A DNA stretch of 64,000 nt from contig OW240915.1 of assembly GCA_933207985.1 (NCBI GenBank), positions 124,579,557-124,643,556 on the forward strand, written 5' to 3'. Positions 1-11,500 of this stretch are shown piece after piece. Both the position numbers and the translations under genes were made by a program. Source of the stretch: Pelobates cultripes. Lineage: Eukaryota > Chordata > Amphibia > Anura > Pelobatidae. A model generated the notes under the pieces. It did no database searches, was not told the DNA's origin, and saw only the letters and a program-made list of their open reading frames with translations. How positions within the stretch are numbered: position 1 is the stretch's first letter; every line of letters starts with the position of its first letter.

Positions 1-1254
1 TTAGTTTTAATTACACTACGCAGAGGAACACACATTTACTTAACGCAGTTAATATTAAATTAGGCACAAGTTCTAGTGGAGACAATACAACAGGAAGTCA
101 GTGCTAATTAACAGACAATATGTAAACAGGCAACAACCCAAACGAAGGAAACCCATCAAATCCTTTGACAAATCGAGAAAGCAATAGAAAGAGATAAAAT
201 GGGGCTGCGCCAATAAAGATAAACTAGCCCTAAATAAAAAGTCTCACTAGAGCAGAAATACACAGTCAAGGATACTTGACAGAATGGAGATGTACCGTCT
301 GGTATTCCAAGGAAACAGAGCAGAAACGCTACTCTATTGATAAAGCGTTGGTGGTATGACCCCCACCTCAGATTTCTTTTAGTACAGGAACAGTAAAATG
401 TCAAGAAAAGTAAAAAATAATAAAAGTGCATAGAAAATACAATAAAGAGGATTGGCACAGCAAAGTAACCAAAAGACTTTGATTAATCTAAAATACACAA
501 TTTAAATAACCATTATGAGTTTCACCATGTGTGGCTTGTTCAAATGAGATACAAATAATAACCTGGCAAATGGTGTTTAAATAGGGGTCAAATGATTTAA
601 AATTGGCGCCAAGTTCTAGTGGAGTCACAAGGGAAAAGAGTATATTCGTGTAATGATGAAGACACACAATAGTTAAAGGATAGACACACAATGATGTAGC
701 TAGTTAATAGTTATGACTGATACATAAGCGTTTGGTCTACATAAAACACAGGAAGAGTGCAATAATGTCTTGATAATGATGAGAGTCACTTCAGCATGAG
801 AATCAGATCACTATTGGATCATCAAGAGAAAGTTAGATTAAGGGATAGTACAGATATTGTATCACCTATTTTATCTAGTTTATATTATGGTCAAATATCT
901 TGATAATGATGAGAGCCACATCACCATGGTTAGAAAAATTACAAAAAATATATATATAGCTTGGTGATAAAATGGAATATTTCCTCCTTTACTTCCCTTG
1001 GTTCATGACACTGGAAGGATCCCCCTTTTTCTATAATCTCTCGTTAGGGAAACAAATGATGCAGAATAGATGCATCTATGGGACAGGGGTCTACAAAATA
1101 GTTATGTATCCAGGGGCTGCTCATACGAGTAGAATATTTGTCAATGTGTGGGTTTAATGCAACCTCAGAATTTGGGGTTTTTATCTGTCGGTCTCATCAT
1201 GTCAGGATTATAGAATGATCCAGCACGTAGAATTGTGTAACACAGAGGACTGTT
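1..1254. other. No gene recognised; weak internal repeats
   Basis: I see no protein with recognisable motifs in this AT-rich stretch. Two phrases recur: one around CAAGTTCTAGTGGAG (near 70 and 610) and one around CTTGATAATGATGAGAG (near 769 and 897, about 128 bp apart). These suggest old duplicated non-coding repeat sequence. Confidence 0.4.
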
Positions 1255-1570
1255 AGGTAACGTATACCGGACCTTAGAATGGCCGGACTAACATACCAAA
1301 GAATAGTCAGGAATAGCCGAGGTCAAGGGATACAGAAAGAGACAACGGTAAGGAAAAGCCAGGAGTCAGGGATGCCAGAGATCAGGGAAGTCAAAAACAA
1401 TGCCAAAGTCAAATAACCAGAATAACCAAAATCAATAACGCGCTCTCGGACAACCACAAGGGAAACCACGACAGGGCACTGAGCAGGATGAGAACTGGGC
1501 CTAAATACCCCTCCTCTAGATCTGATAGGCTGCAACCGGCCTTTGACCCCTAAGGCAGTTACCAGGTTGT
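1255..1570 (+). repeat. Dispersed repeat, copy 1 (second copy at 43.2-43.5 kb)
   Basis: The order of motifs here (ACGTATACCGG, then GGCCGGACT, a run of GTCA-rich phrases, AACCACGACAGGGCACTGAG, and GCCTTTGACCCC near the end) is matched in the same order and orientation at about 43195-43500. The two copies differ by many substitutions and small indels, so the repeat is old. The family is not identified; no coding sequence is apparent. Confidence 0.6.
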
Positions 1571-1791
1571 TCCATTTGCATAATTGCTGCTCAGCATTAA
1601 CCCTTCTGTGGATTTGGTTGCTGCTCGGCACAACTTTTCATGTGTGGACAGTAAATGTCATTAACCACATTTTTATAAGCGGATGAATACGTGACACATC
1701 AGCAGAGATATTGAAATAGTACGTGGTTGGAAAACATGGTATATATTGACTCAGTGGGATATAGAGCTACATGGGTAATCTCAAATATTTG

Positions 1792-2806
1792 ACCCTGAAT
1801 GTTCAGGGTTTAAACAGTCCACAGAAACGACTAACCCTGGTAGATATATGGACAAAGAAAAGATTGACAAAGCTGCAATCCAGGAGATGCACTGGAAGTC
1901 AGCTGACTCCCCTCGTTTTGATTTTGGGCTCTATCCAGTGAAGGTGCCCTTTCTATATTGAATTTGAAGAAACAGATTCATTTTGCAAATGGGGTTTTAA
2001 GTCAAATCAAGAATTTGATTCAGGGAACATTTAAAGCCCTAGGGGATTTTAACTGTGTAGTAGATCCTAACTTGGATATGCTTGGTCCCACAGATAGGCT
2101 TCAAAACCCTGTAGTTAAAGGTCTGACTCGAGCATTTCAGTCCACTCTAGGGAAATGTAAACTTTATGATACTTGTCACTTAGACCGGAAAACAGAGATT
2201 TCACTTATTTTCAAATCGCCATAGTTCGTATTCACAAATCGATCTGGTACTGATGGACCAGCATTCTACTACACAGTGTAAAAGCATTCAAACAATTTCA
2301 ATTGCATGGTCTGATCACGATGTGGTCATTTCGGAAATGCAAGATAATTAGAAGAGAAGCATAAGAACTTGTAAATTAAATGATACCCTATTATTAAAAA
2401 ATGAAAATTTAGATAGCCTTTTAAAATTGGGAGAAGATTTTTTATAAAGGAAATTTAACAGGGTAGATGTCTTCCAACAGTGTGGCGTGTGTTTAAAAGT
2501 GTGATGCAGGGTTACTTAATTAAGTTGGATTCTCAGATAAATAAGGGAAGGAAAATATAGCTAGCTTTTGTGCAAAACTGGCAGATTTGACAAGGTTAAA
2601 TAAAAGGGCTATTGATAAAACTAGAACAAAATAAATTACTCAAATTAAGATTGCCATTCAAGAGTAAATATGAGACAAAAGTGGTAAATATGAGACAAAA
2701 GTGGTATTAACGAGGTAACCAAGCTGATAAACTTATGTCAAATCAACTTAAAAGGGAAAATATGGAAAACAGAATTTTTAAGATTATAGATGAGACAGAA
2801 ACCTGC
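1792..2806 (+). pseudogene. L1/Tx1-type LINE ORF2, endonuclease and linker part (decayed)
   Basis: Conceptual translation begins with an L1 endonuclease-like start (LNVQGLNSPQKR, near 1792) and continues after frameshifts to GDFNCVVDP, the D-containing GDFN motif of APE-type LINE endonucleases (near 2045). Several stops and frame changes make it non-functional. The linker region before the reverse transcriptase reaches 2806, where a TTAA element is inserted. On the far side the L1 reading resumes at 3355. The element looks 5'-truncated, since no ORF1 lies immediately upstream. The assignment to L1/Tx1 rather than CR1 rests on the endonuclease motif together with the reverse transcriptase downstream. 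Confidence 0.7.
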
Positions 2807-3354
2807 TTAAAGGGACACTCCAGGCACCCAGACAACTTCTGCCCATTGGAGTGGTCTGGGTGCCAACTCCCACCACCCTTAACCCTGCAAGTGTAATTAT
2901 TACAGTTTCTATAAACTGCAATAAATTACCTTGCAGGGTTAAGTCCTCCTTTAGTGGCTGTCTATCAGACAGCCACTAGAGTAACTTCTGTGTTCTTGAA
3001 AAGTGTTCCAAATGATGCTGGACATCCTCACGCTATGCATGAGGACCTTCAGCGTCACCGGCACACCCGGGATCCCCATAGGAAAGCATAGAATAATGCT
3101 TTCCTAAGGAGAGGTGTAATACGCACCTGGCCATTGCCGCGCATGCACATCAGGTGTCCCTCACCGACATCAGAAGCGTTGGCGGAGCATGACCCAGTGC
3201 CAAGGGACATTGGCACTGGATTCAGGAAAGTCACTGAATGGGTTTTAACCACTTCAGCAACATGGGATGGCGGATGGGAGGGAGAGGGACACTGCAGGGT
3301 CCTGCAATGCCAGGAAAACTTATATGTTTTCCTGGCACTGGAGAGTCCCTTTAA
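2807..3354. mobile_element. TTAA-flanked T2/Kolobok-like MITE inserted in L1
   Basis: TTAA occurs at both ends (2807-2810, 3351-3354), followed by terminal inverted repeats beginning AGGGACACTC on the left and ending GAGAGTCCCT on the right. The interior carries the GCACCCAGAC / GTCTGGGTGC stem and a TTTTCCTGGCACT subterminal motif shared with the copies at 32.4, 33.6 and 36.0 kb. There is no transposase. TTAA target and AGGG-type ends fit Kolobok/T2 MITEs known from Xenopus; piggyBac is the alternative. The insertion lies inside the L1 ORF2, so it is younger than that L1. Confidence 0.8.
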
Positions 3355-4549
3355 GTCTCTCTGCTATTGGGAACGCCTTTATGAGGTTTTACACAACACT
3401 ATATCACCTCCCTAAAAGATCTGAAACTTCAGAAATAGTGAAATATATAAGGAATTCAAACTTAACCCAGATTTCGCGAGAGCAAAGAGTTGCTAGATTC
3501 CCCTATGAAGGAAGATGAAATTAGAAAGGCTCCACACCAAGAAGGCCCCGACGGATATTCAGACTTGTTCTATAAGAAATTGAAGCACTTGACAATTCCC
3601 CATCTGACAAGTACATTTAATATAATTAAGGAAAGTAGAAATTCTCCAGCTGAAATGTTACAAGCAGCAATAGTTCCGTTTCCCAAACAAGACAAGGATA
3701 AAACTAGGGTTCTTAATTACCGGCCGATCTCCCTAATAAACAGACACTAAAATATACTCTTCTGTAATTGCAGAAAGAATTAAAGTTGTTATCCCCTATA
3801 TTATTCATTAGGACCAGACAGGGTTTATTAAAGGAAGACAGGCATGCGGGAACACCCGTAAAGTTATAGACCTTATTCAATATATAACAACCTACAAACA
3901 TCTGGCCTTAGACGCAGAAGAAGGCCTTTGACTGGGTTGATTGGTGCTTCCTGGAAGAGGTTCTCAAAGCTTTTAATTTCGGGGAGGGGCTAGTCAACTG
4001 GCTCATGGCTTTATATACTACACTGTCTGCTAAAATACTGGGACAGGGTTTTAAATCTGAATGGTTTCAGATTCGTAATGGAACTCCCCAGGGGTGTCCG
4101 CTGGCACCAATGCTTTACATTTTGTCATTGGAACCCTTGGCAGCAAGAATCAGGAGTGTTAAAGTGGGCAAATCGATAAGTAAATTAAATTTGTTTGCAG
4201 ATGATTTGCTGCTGACCTTGACGGAACCTGAAAACTCTATTGAGGCAGTCTTAAGGGAGGCAGATAAATATGGTGAGATGACAAATTATAAAATTAATAT
4301 ACTCAAGACCCAGTCTATAACAAGTGGATGAATCAGGAGTGTTAAAGTGGGCAAACAGCTAAGTAAATTAAATTTGTTTGCAGATGATTTGCTGCTGACC
4401 TTGACAGAACCTGAAAACTCTATTGAGGCAGTCTTAAAGGAGGCAGATAAATATGGTGAGAGGTCAAATTATAAAATTAATATACTTAAGACCAAGGCTC
4501 TGCCAATTGGCTTGGATCAGGCTACAATTGTCAGATTAACTTAAAAATA
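3355..4549 (+). pseudogene. L1/Tx1-type LINE ORF2, reverse transcriptase part (decayed, partly duplicated)
   Basis: The translation shows the ordered blocks of a LINE reverse transcriptase: GPDG (about 3548), NYRPISL (about 3715), QTGFIKGR (about 3818), KAFDWVDW (about 3922), GTPQGCPLAPMLY (about 4080) and FADDLLLTL (about 4195), the last containing the catalytic A/FADD motif. Frameshifts and stops break it between blocks, so it is a pseudogene. The segment carrying FADD is present twice in tandem (about 4150-4318 and 4331-4499). The reading is interrupted at 4550 by another TTAA element and continues briefly at 5865. Confidence 0.85.
4150..4500 (+). repeat. Tandem duplication of about 180 bp spanning the FADD motif of the L1 RT
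   Basis: The stretch from AATCAGGAGTGTTAAAGTGG through the FADDLLLTL-coding sequence to AATATACT(C/T)AAGACC occurs twice, starting at about 4148 and 4331. The copies differ at only a handful of positions, so the duplication is younger than most lesions in the host L1. Confidence 0.85.
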
Positions 4550-5864
4550 TTAAAGCGGCACTGTCATGCCGAATCCCATTTTTTTTTAACCCCCCTCCTG
4601 CCTCCACTACATCCAATTGACCCACTAGTCACCCCCAAATACCCCTAATCCCCCCACATTACCTATTTTTTAATCCTTATTTTCTGCCCCGATCTATATC
4701 CAGGGCGCCGCCATCTTTGTGTGGGTAGATGAAGTCCCTGTGGGACACGTCATCAGCCCACACTAGACAGACTATGAGATTCCCGCACATGCCCAGTGAA
4801 ACACCTGGACATGCGAACGGGAATTTCATCTATTCATCAGACAGACGAATGAATGAATAGAAATGTCAGACGAACAAACTAACACTGTGTATCAGTGTTA
4901 GTTTGTTTGTTCAGTTTATTACAAGGAGGGAGCTACCGGCGTGCAGCTCCCTCCTTGTAATATGTAAAGATAGAAGCGGCAGGGAGCAGTGCTCCCCGTC
5001 ACTTCATAAGCCCCCCTAGGTCCCCCTCTCACTCTATGGGGGTCAATATGACCCCCATAATAGCACAAGGGAGATTAAAATCTCCCAAATGCCCCTACTT
5101 GCGGTATAGCATGTCTACTAAACCCCCTCCCCCACCCTGCGTGGTGGGTGGGGGACCTTATAAAACAATAAGGGGGGGATCTACTGTCCTCCCCCCTGGC
5201 CCCCACCCCTGCGCGGTGGGTGGGGGCCCTTATAAAACAATAAGGGGGGGAACCTACTGCTCACTGCTTACTACACATGCCCCTACTCGCGATATAGCGA
5301 GTAGGGGCATATTATTTACTAATACTAAGTAATCTTTAATTATTACTTATTAGTAAATTTGGCTGAAAGACCAATTTAGGTCTTTCAGCCTTTTAGTAGA
5401 TAACTCCCTGATACCGTGGGAATTAGGGAGTTATCTACTAAGCGGCTGCAAGATGCAGCTGCGGCAATGAATAGGATCGGAGTGTCATTCATTCGAATGA
5501 AATTGCGATCCGAACAAAATGCCGAATTGAGTTCTAAAAGAAACGAACATACTGTTCTCATTCAGTTAGAACGCAATTCGGCAGTTTTGTGTAAAGTGAC
5601 AGGAAGCATCGCGGGAACACAGAGGGAAGGTAAGGATCATGGGAAAATTGCTCTGACCAGCGGAAATGAAGCACACTTTGCTCCTTCGCTGGTCAGAGCT
5701 GGTCAAGCGGAGGAATCCTCCATAAGGCAAAGAGTCCCTACTTTGTCTTATGATTTTAAAGAAAACTAAAGAAGATAGGAAGAAAAGAATAACAGATCCC
5801 GAGAGAGGAGGAGAAGAGGAAGAGATTGAGGAAAGGTAAGTTCGGCATGACAGTGCCGCTTTAA
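4550..5864. mobile_element. 1.3-kb TTAA-flanked non-autonomous DNA transposon
   Basis: TTAA flanks both ends (4550-4553, 5861-5864) of terminal inverted repeats of at least 20 bp (AGCGGCACTGTCATGCCGAA and its complement). The interior is non-coding, GC-rich in part, with internal inverted segments such as the paired TTAGTAGATAACTCCCT / AGGGAGTTATCTACTAA sequences near 5392-5442. A diverged, inverted, truncated relative lies at 45221-46060. The L1 sequence reads through the insertion: 5865 onward encodes FPWTKNCLRYLGV, the expected continuation after the FADD region. Confidence 0.85.
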
Positions 5865-5898
5865 TTCCCGTGGACAAAAAATTGCTTGAGATATCTAG

Positions 5899-5905
<7 letters not shown>
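5865..5905 (+). pseudogene. L1 ORF2 continuation after the TTAA insertion
   Basis: The frame beginning at the second TTAA encodes FPWTKNCLRYLGV, typical of the segment following the FADD block in L1-type reverse transcriptases. It ends in a GT/AT microsatellite, after which no more L1 is seen. Confidence 0.7.
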
Positions 5906-5936
<31 letters not shown>

Positions 5937-6031
5937 AATATATATATATATCTATATCTATATATATCTATATATATATATATATAGATATATATATATA
6001 TATACACACACACATATATATATATATATAT
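5901..6031. repeat. (GT)n followed by (AT)n microsatellite
   Basis: A pure GT run at about 5901-5930 is followed by TA repeats with occasional C and G, then a short CA run. Open frames across it are low-complexity artefacts. Confidence 0.95.
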
Positions 6032-6034
6032 AAA

Positions 6035-7770
6035 AACCTTGTTGAAGTGCACTCACAGGACTCCATAGAATTTCTAATTGTGCTTGTTTACTGAAGCATC
6101 AAATATTACAAAAAAGTGTCGACGTTTCAGTCCTATCTGGACTTTTTTCAAGACAATTTGATGGTGTGAAACAATTCATTAAATACCCTGTAGTATAACA
6201 TGATTGGAGGGTGAAAAGTGAAAATGAGGCCCAATCAAGTAATGGACAACATATGGAATGTGAAAAAAAAGGGAAGAAATCTTAAGTGAGGCAATCACCA
6301 ACCCTCACTGAAGTGAGTAATTAGGTGGGTGACATATAATGTCTCTTTACAAATAATTACATATTTACAACTATATACAAAAATTGTAACATATTCCACA
6401 CAGAGAATATGCAAGGAATCAATTGTATTAGGCACTGCTTGTATGTGCTTTTCAGCATCAGTTATATTCATCTGTATTTATCAATATCAAGGCAATTGAT
6501 TTCTCTGCATTACTAACACGAAAAAATTATACTCATAATACTTTTACACATTTGCTGAATTGTGTCTATGTTCAAAAATTTAATAGTTCTCGTGTAACGT
6601 TCTGATTCACAGATTTATCCAACCAAATGAATCATAGTTCAAAGGAATACTAATAGCTCAACAGAATTACTATAAAACTGACAGAGGGGGATGATCACCA
6701 AAATGTTGCATTTTCAGCTCAAGTATATATACATGTTAAAAAATATATAAATCACATTATCGTCTTGGTAAAAAGCAATATAGCAAGTTTTTCTCATTCA
6801 GTCCATGTGGGGCAATTGTGTCCAACGTGTGTATCCAAAAAGCTTCCCTCTGAAGGGGTAACATGTTGCAATTCTCTCCTCTAGGTGAATCAGGTACGTG
6901 ATCTATTCCCATGAATCCGAATGAGGGTAAAGGGTGACCCAACTCCAAAAAATGTTGGGCAACCGGGGTACTTGCACTTTGATTTTGAAAAGCCAAATGT
7001 ATAGAAGATCTATGGCACCTCAGCCATTCTCTCAGGTCATTTGAGGTCGTGCCCACATAAACTAGTCCACATGGGCATACGATCTGGTATACAACAAATG
7101 TGGTAGTACAGGATATTCTGTGTTTGATCTTGAACTTTTTACCAGATCTAGAATGAAAAAAATTCTCTGTCAGGTGACAGAGTTGCAGGCATTGCACTTA
7201 AGGCATCTGTAACAACCAGGATTGATCATTCTAGATTGTTGTTCAATATTGGTGTACTGGTCAGTATGGACCAAAATGTTCTTAAGACTTTTGCCCCTTT
7301 TATAACTTATTATTGGGGTTTGTTTGAAAGGCGGTGGTAAAGAGTTTTCCTTCTGTAAGATCTTCTAATTCTCACGTATAATGGAGGCAATTTCTGTGGA
7401 TATAGTATGCAATGCCTGTGGAAAAATTAAACGATTGCTCATCTCTGACCGATTTGGACCTTCTGTAATCTATTTCCTTGACTGTTCTAATGCTCGGGTG
7501 AGTTTTGAATTTGTATATCCTCTTTCATTGAATTAATCGTACATCTGTTGCACTTGAATGGATGCTCTGGTTGAATCAGAATTGCTCCGTAAAACTCTTA
7601 AGAACTGAGAAATGGGCAAGGATCCCTTAAGTTTCTTCGGATGAAAACTGGAGGCATGGAGGATGGTGTTCCTATCAATATTTTTGGAATATAGTGTGAA
7701 ACCCAACTTATTCTCCTTGATGAAGATCCGGAGATCTAAGAAATCAATTAGAGTTCTACACCATTGGGAG
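6035..7770 (-). mobile_element. Penelope-like element (PLE), 5'-truncated, minus strand
   Basis: Read on the minus strand, this contains the C-terminal part of a PLE reverse transcriptase (7770-7533), a connecting region with a cysteine pair motif (NPGCYRCLKC, near 7205) and a GIY-YIG endonuclease (7197-6757). A non-coding tail follows down to about 6035. Near the tail, at about 6110-6170, is a short stem (GTCC/GGAC) followed by GAAACGTCGAC, like the terminal hairpins of PLEs. The element abuts a microsatellite on the left, which is common for PLE 3' junctions, and is fused to L1 sequence on its 5' side near 7770. Confidence 0.8.
6757..7197 (-). pseudogene. GIY-YIG endonuclease domain of a Penelope-like element
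   Basis: The 146-residue open frame has the GIY-YIG core in degenerate form: VYQIVCPCGLVYVGTTSN (residues ~36-53), then the conserved Arg-containing helix LREWLRCHRSSI and a downstream HFLELGHP motif. In PLEs this domain sits C-terminal to the reverse transcriptase and makes the nick that primes reverse transcription. The initiating ATG is not a real start, because the sequence is the C-terminal end of a longer PLE protein. A stop follows CFLPRR at the natural end. Confidence 0.8.
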
Positions 7771-8126
7771 TTTAATTTTAATTTATTTGTTAAAGTTTTA
7801 CCTATTCTGTTATTATTGTAATACCAATTCTGTTTTAATCTTAAAATATTTCTGTTAATATGTTCCATTAATTTATCATTAATCTGTTGTCTTATTTGTT
7901 TTATTTCAATAAGTATTTTATCGTCCACATTGTTTTTAAGTTTATTCTCTAAATTTGACAATTTTACATAAAGCTGTTGAAGGTTATAATTTTTTTTATT
8001 TTTGATATAAGCTCCTCTTTTAATACATAGGCATCTCATTATACATTTGAACGTTGTCCAAAGTGTTAAGTCCGTTACTTCTCCATTGTCATTAATTTCT
8101 ATAGCATTTTTCATATAATACTTCAA
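7533..8126 (-). pseudogene. Chimeric open frame: L1 ORF2 linker fused to PLE RT C-terminus
   Basis: The 197-residue frame joins two unrelated retroelements. The first ~117 residues (LTLWTTFKCIMRC ... LENKLKN ... KQNWYYNNNRIGKTL) resemble the helical linker between endonuclease and reverse transcriptase in L1/Tx1 ORF2. From about residue 125 the sequence (FLDLRIFIKENKLGFTLY, NTILHASSFHPKKLKGSLP) is the thumb-side end of a PLE reverse transcriptase. The join near 7770 keeps the frame open, most simply because a 5'-truncated PLE landed inside an L1. The expected PLE continuation goes on past the stop at 7533 in other frames. Confidence 0.75.
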
Positions 8127-8139
8127 AATGTGTTTGTAA

Positions 8140-9220
8140 ACACATTTTACCGTTGAGGGGTACCAGGGAAGAAAGGTAATTGTCGTTCGTGAGTGGTGCA
8201 GTCCTGGAGGTCATGGTGATTTAGATACAAAAGAAAACGTTGATCATTTGTCTATCTACTCCTTTCTAAATTGATTGTGCACAGGTCTTCTGGAAGTAAA
8301 TCACACCGGACACATTGCAGGTTTATGGAGAACTCCAGAGTGGCCTTTATTCCAGGGGGTGCAATTCCCCTTTAAAGCAGAAATACGTCATGTACAGAGT
8401 CACAGTTAACATACAGTATACATTCATCAATTGGTTAACAGTCTAAGGGGTCTTCTCTAAACCCCCCCTACAGGATGTAGTGTCGTCATTACAGACTTCT
8501 CCCACCCACATTCCAGCTCCATCTTGGTTACATGGTGGGAGGGGGGAAGTGAGTAGTAGTTACTTTAACAGTGATTCTCTATTTTGTTAGCTGTTACTTT
8601 GCACAAAGGAAGTGGGGGAAGAGTTTAATAAAGGAAGATGTTCTTTTAACAGAGGAATTTTGTTACATGAGGCTTGCTCGATGGGGAGGGGGGAGGCTAG
8701 CAGGATGGGAGGAATTTGCAGAGAAAATAGTGACTGAACACATTGTAGGGGGGGGGGAAGGGAACACAGAATTAACATAGTGAACACAGAATAAATAGAC
8801 ATTAGTAAATAGCCATTTTATTTTAATTCTTCTGTCCATAACAATGGATAGTAGGTATGGGGAGTCTCTCTCTTGCGTGGCCTGCGGTTGTAGTAGAGGT
8901 TACAGGTGAGGTTCTCTCACTCAGACCTGAGAAGGGTATGCATGGTTAAATGCAGCAGGGGTTGTCCCAGGTCTTGGTAGGGGAGTGTCCATTATCTTGA
9001 ATGGGTTGCAGGGATGGTAAGTCTCGAGGAGTGCCACTTAGGGGGTCAGTGGTAGAGAAGGGATTGTGGGCGATTAGTGGTTGGCTGTGTACCGTGTTGG
9101 CTCCCCATCTGCAGCTGCTGCTGGATCTGTTCTCCTCTTCTTAGGGGTTTCTTGCCATCTGTTCCGTTGTGGCATGATCTGCGTGGTCAGCGGTGTGATG
9201 GGGCCATACGAATCCTGTAT
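8140..9220. other. No gene recognised
   Basis: This kilobase has no convincing coding motif. It includes a G-rich segment (8520-8760). Its right end may be the continuation of the minus-strand L1 whose ORF1 begins at 10097. Confidence 0.4.
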
Positions 9221-9221
9221 C

Positions 9222-10097
9222 CTAAAGTCTGGAAGGTCTAAGTTTCTCAGGAAGACTGTTACGTGTCTGAGTGAAGAGGTGGTGTGAAGAGGTGTTGCCC
9301 TTGTATGTAGCTGTGAGGGAGAAGGGGAAGCCCCAGCAGTATTTTAAGTTTTGGGAGCGAAGTTGGTCGGTAATTGGTTTCAATGCCTTGCGGGTCTGGA
9401 GTGTCAGACAGGACAGGTCCAGGTAGACTGCGATAGCTGCTGTATAGAACAAACAAGGTTGTTGGAACTGCCGGACTGCCATGAGTATATCGTTTTTGAA
9501 TTCATAGTAGTGCGGTCTACACACTACATCCCAGGGTGAGTCTGAGGGTGTGCTGCGTGATGAAGTTAAATAGTTCTTGAAGCACGGCTTGGAGGTTTCT
9601 CCTGTCATGGCTTTTCACCCTTAGGTTATTATGTCTCCCTCGATTATCCAGGTCGTCAAGGGAACGCTGCATGTAGGAGAAATGGTTGTTTTGTATCTTC
9701 ACGTTTTTTTTGCTGTGCTGGCATTGGGCCTGTAATGTGTCCCTGTCATCCTCCACACTCGTTGTTTGGAGAGTTGGAGCTCGGCCCCAATTGTGTCTAG
9801 CTTGGTTTGAAAAGAGGCTTCTAGTTTACTCAGCATCTGAGCAAGGTTGTGCCTAGAGGGTAGTGCCCGTATCAACTCCCTGATATCCGTGTTGGCAATG
9901 TGGCTTGAGCTTTCAGATCCCAAGGGGCTCGATGGTGATGAGCACAGGGGAGGTGAGTTTGGCGCAATACTGAGGCCTACCGGGTCAGGTTGTTGCTCCG
10001 CTGTATCCCGAAAATATTTGGTCAGGGTGCCCGTTTTTCCTACAGGGGTCTTGCCCGAGGAGTGCTGCCCAGCGTTGGAACGTTTAGGGTATCCCAT
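9222..10097 (-). pseudogene. L1/Tx1-type ORF1 protein (decayed)
   Basis: Starting at the ATG at 10097 (MGYPKRSNAGQ...), a Ser/Pro-rich N-terminus leads into a helical region (MLSKLEASFQTKLDTI...LQLSKQ). After a frameshift near 9750 the reading continues as SYMQRSLDDLDNRGRHNNLRV, the conserved LED..R..R.NNLRI motif at the coiled-coil/RRM boundary of L1 ORF1p. A second frameshift near 9530 leads to the C-terminal domain. ORF1p is the RNA-binding trimer that coats LINE RNA. The 5' end of the element is near 10200 (minus strand), where a GC-rich leader begins. Confidence 0.7.
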
Positions 10098-10513
10098 GTT
10101 TAATTTTTAAGCCCAACGGCGATGGATTTGAACTTTGATGTGGAGGAGCTCAGCTAACACACGTCCATGCGGCTCGATAGTCGGCTCCGCACCCCTCCTC
10201 TTCTACTCTTTTATAGTGTTTCATATTAAAACTATGCTTTATAGAGAAAATACAAATCATATTGACTATTGCTGTCCCTGGATTGCATCTACAATGAAAT
10301 GGCACTGATATTTTTGATTATGGAATATCTGTACTTTTAAAAATTTAAAAGTCCCTATAGAGGTTAATAAAGCGGCTGGATTTTTTTTTTTTATTTACAC
10401 TGATATTTATTTACAGAAGTTTTGGTTAAACATCACCAACATAACATGTACACTGATATTTCATAAACAGCTTAACAAAGCACACAAAAACTACACTTTT
10501 TATTCTCTCTTTT

Positions 10514-10517
<4 letters not shown>

Positions 10518-10556
<39 letters not shown>

Positions 10557-10565
10557 CATACAGTT
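10518..10565. repeat. (TA)n/(CATA)n microsatellite flanking the palindrome
   Basis: A TA run passes into CATA units and directly precedes the left arm of the PLE palindrome. A mirror-image run at 12361-12410 closes the right arm. Confidence 0.9.
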
Positions 10566-11176
10566 CAAGTAGAGATTGTAGCCGTATTAGTCCAGTGATG
10601 TAGATGTAAAAAACAGATAAAATTCTTATCTTGTAATACCTTTTTTATTGGACTAACAGAATTTTTTAATGACAAGCTTTCGGGAGAACCTCCCTTTCTC
10701 AAGTCTGAAGCATTTCTGAGCAAAAGGACACATAGAATTCAAAGTTGAGTTGTGATACAGGGGTTAAAGCGACATGAGTGTAGATAAGACAGGTTTGTTA
10801 GAAAATAGACACCATCTTAGCAGAGGGTCATAAATATCTTGTTGAAGAGAAGAGTAGGGGGGAGAGAGGGAAAAGAAAAACAAACAAGCAGACAGTGCAC
10901 AGGATGATACACTTTATACATGCACACACACAGAAATATGTATATGTGAACGCATAAACATATGTATATAAACATAAACACATATACATACATGCACATG
11001 GACTCATATACACAAATATAAATGCACAGTAATATATATAAGCATTCATGCATACGAGTATGGGAAAGCATAGGTCTACACATAGTACTTTGTATATAGA
11101 TAGAATAAACATATAGGAATGCATTTTAAAGTGTTGGTACATATGACAGAACAGTAAGATAATGTTGGGAGAGTGT

Positions 11177-11500
11177 TCATGTAAAGTGTTGGTAGTGGGA
11201 CAGGAATCCCAAATCAATATTTAGTCCTCTCTTCTTGCTGTTAAACCATTTAATCATTCTGGCTTCAAAGGCTTTTCTTTCCTGGGTATTTTTAAAACCC
11301 CATTTCAGTACTTTGATTTTTAGGTCCTTCAGTGAGTGGCCAGGTTGGGTAAAGTGGTGTCCCACAGGAGTGCAGTATGATTCTTCTTTGTGGTGTTTAA
11401 TAGAGTGTCTGTGCATATTCATTCTGCCATTTAATGGCTGGGTGGTTTCCCCAATGTAGCATCCTAGGTGGCATTTTATGCATTGATAATAAAATGCCAC
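11177..11500 (-). pseudogene. PLE GIY-YIG endonuclease fragment, left arm
   Basis: The frame includes CHLGCYIGETTQPLNGRMN, a GIY-YIG core in which the YIG tripeptide is intact (CYIGET), followed by the Arg helix (MNMHRHSIKHH) and HFTQPGHSL. The N-terminal third runs into the palindrome centre, so the upstream reverse transcriptase is absent. The product would be a bare endonuclease domain of about 100 residues. Confidence 0.8.

Noticed and set aside
156..691. Two minus-strand frames of 100 and 67 residues rich in hydrophobics
   Set aside because: AT-rich translation without conserved motifs; no splice-site context or match to CLPTM1L.
5861..6052. 63-residue minus-strand frame rich in Tyr/Ile and Thr/His
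   Set aside because: It is translation of a GT/AT microsatellite.
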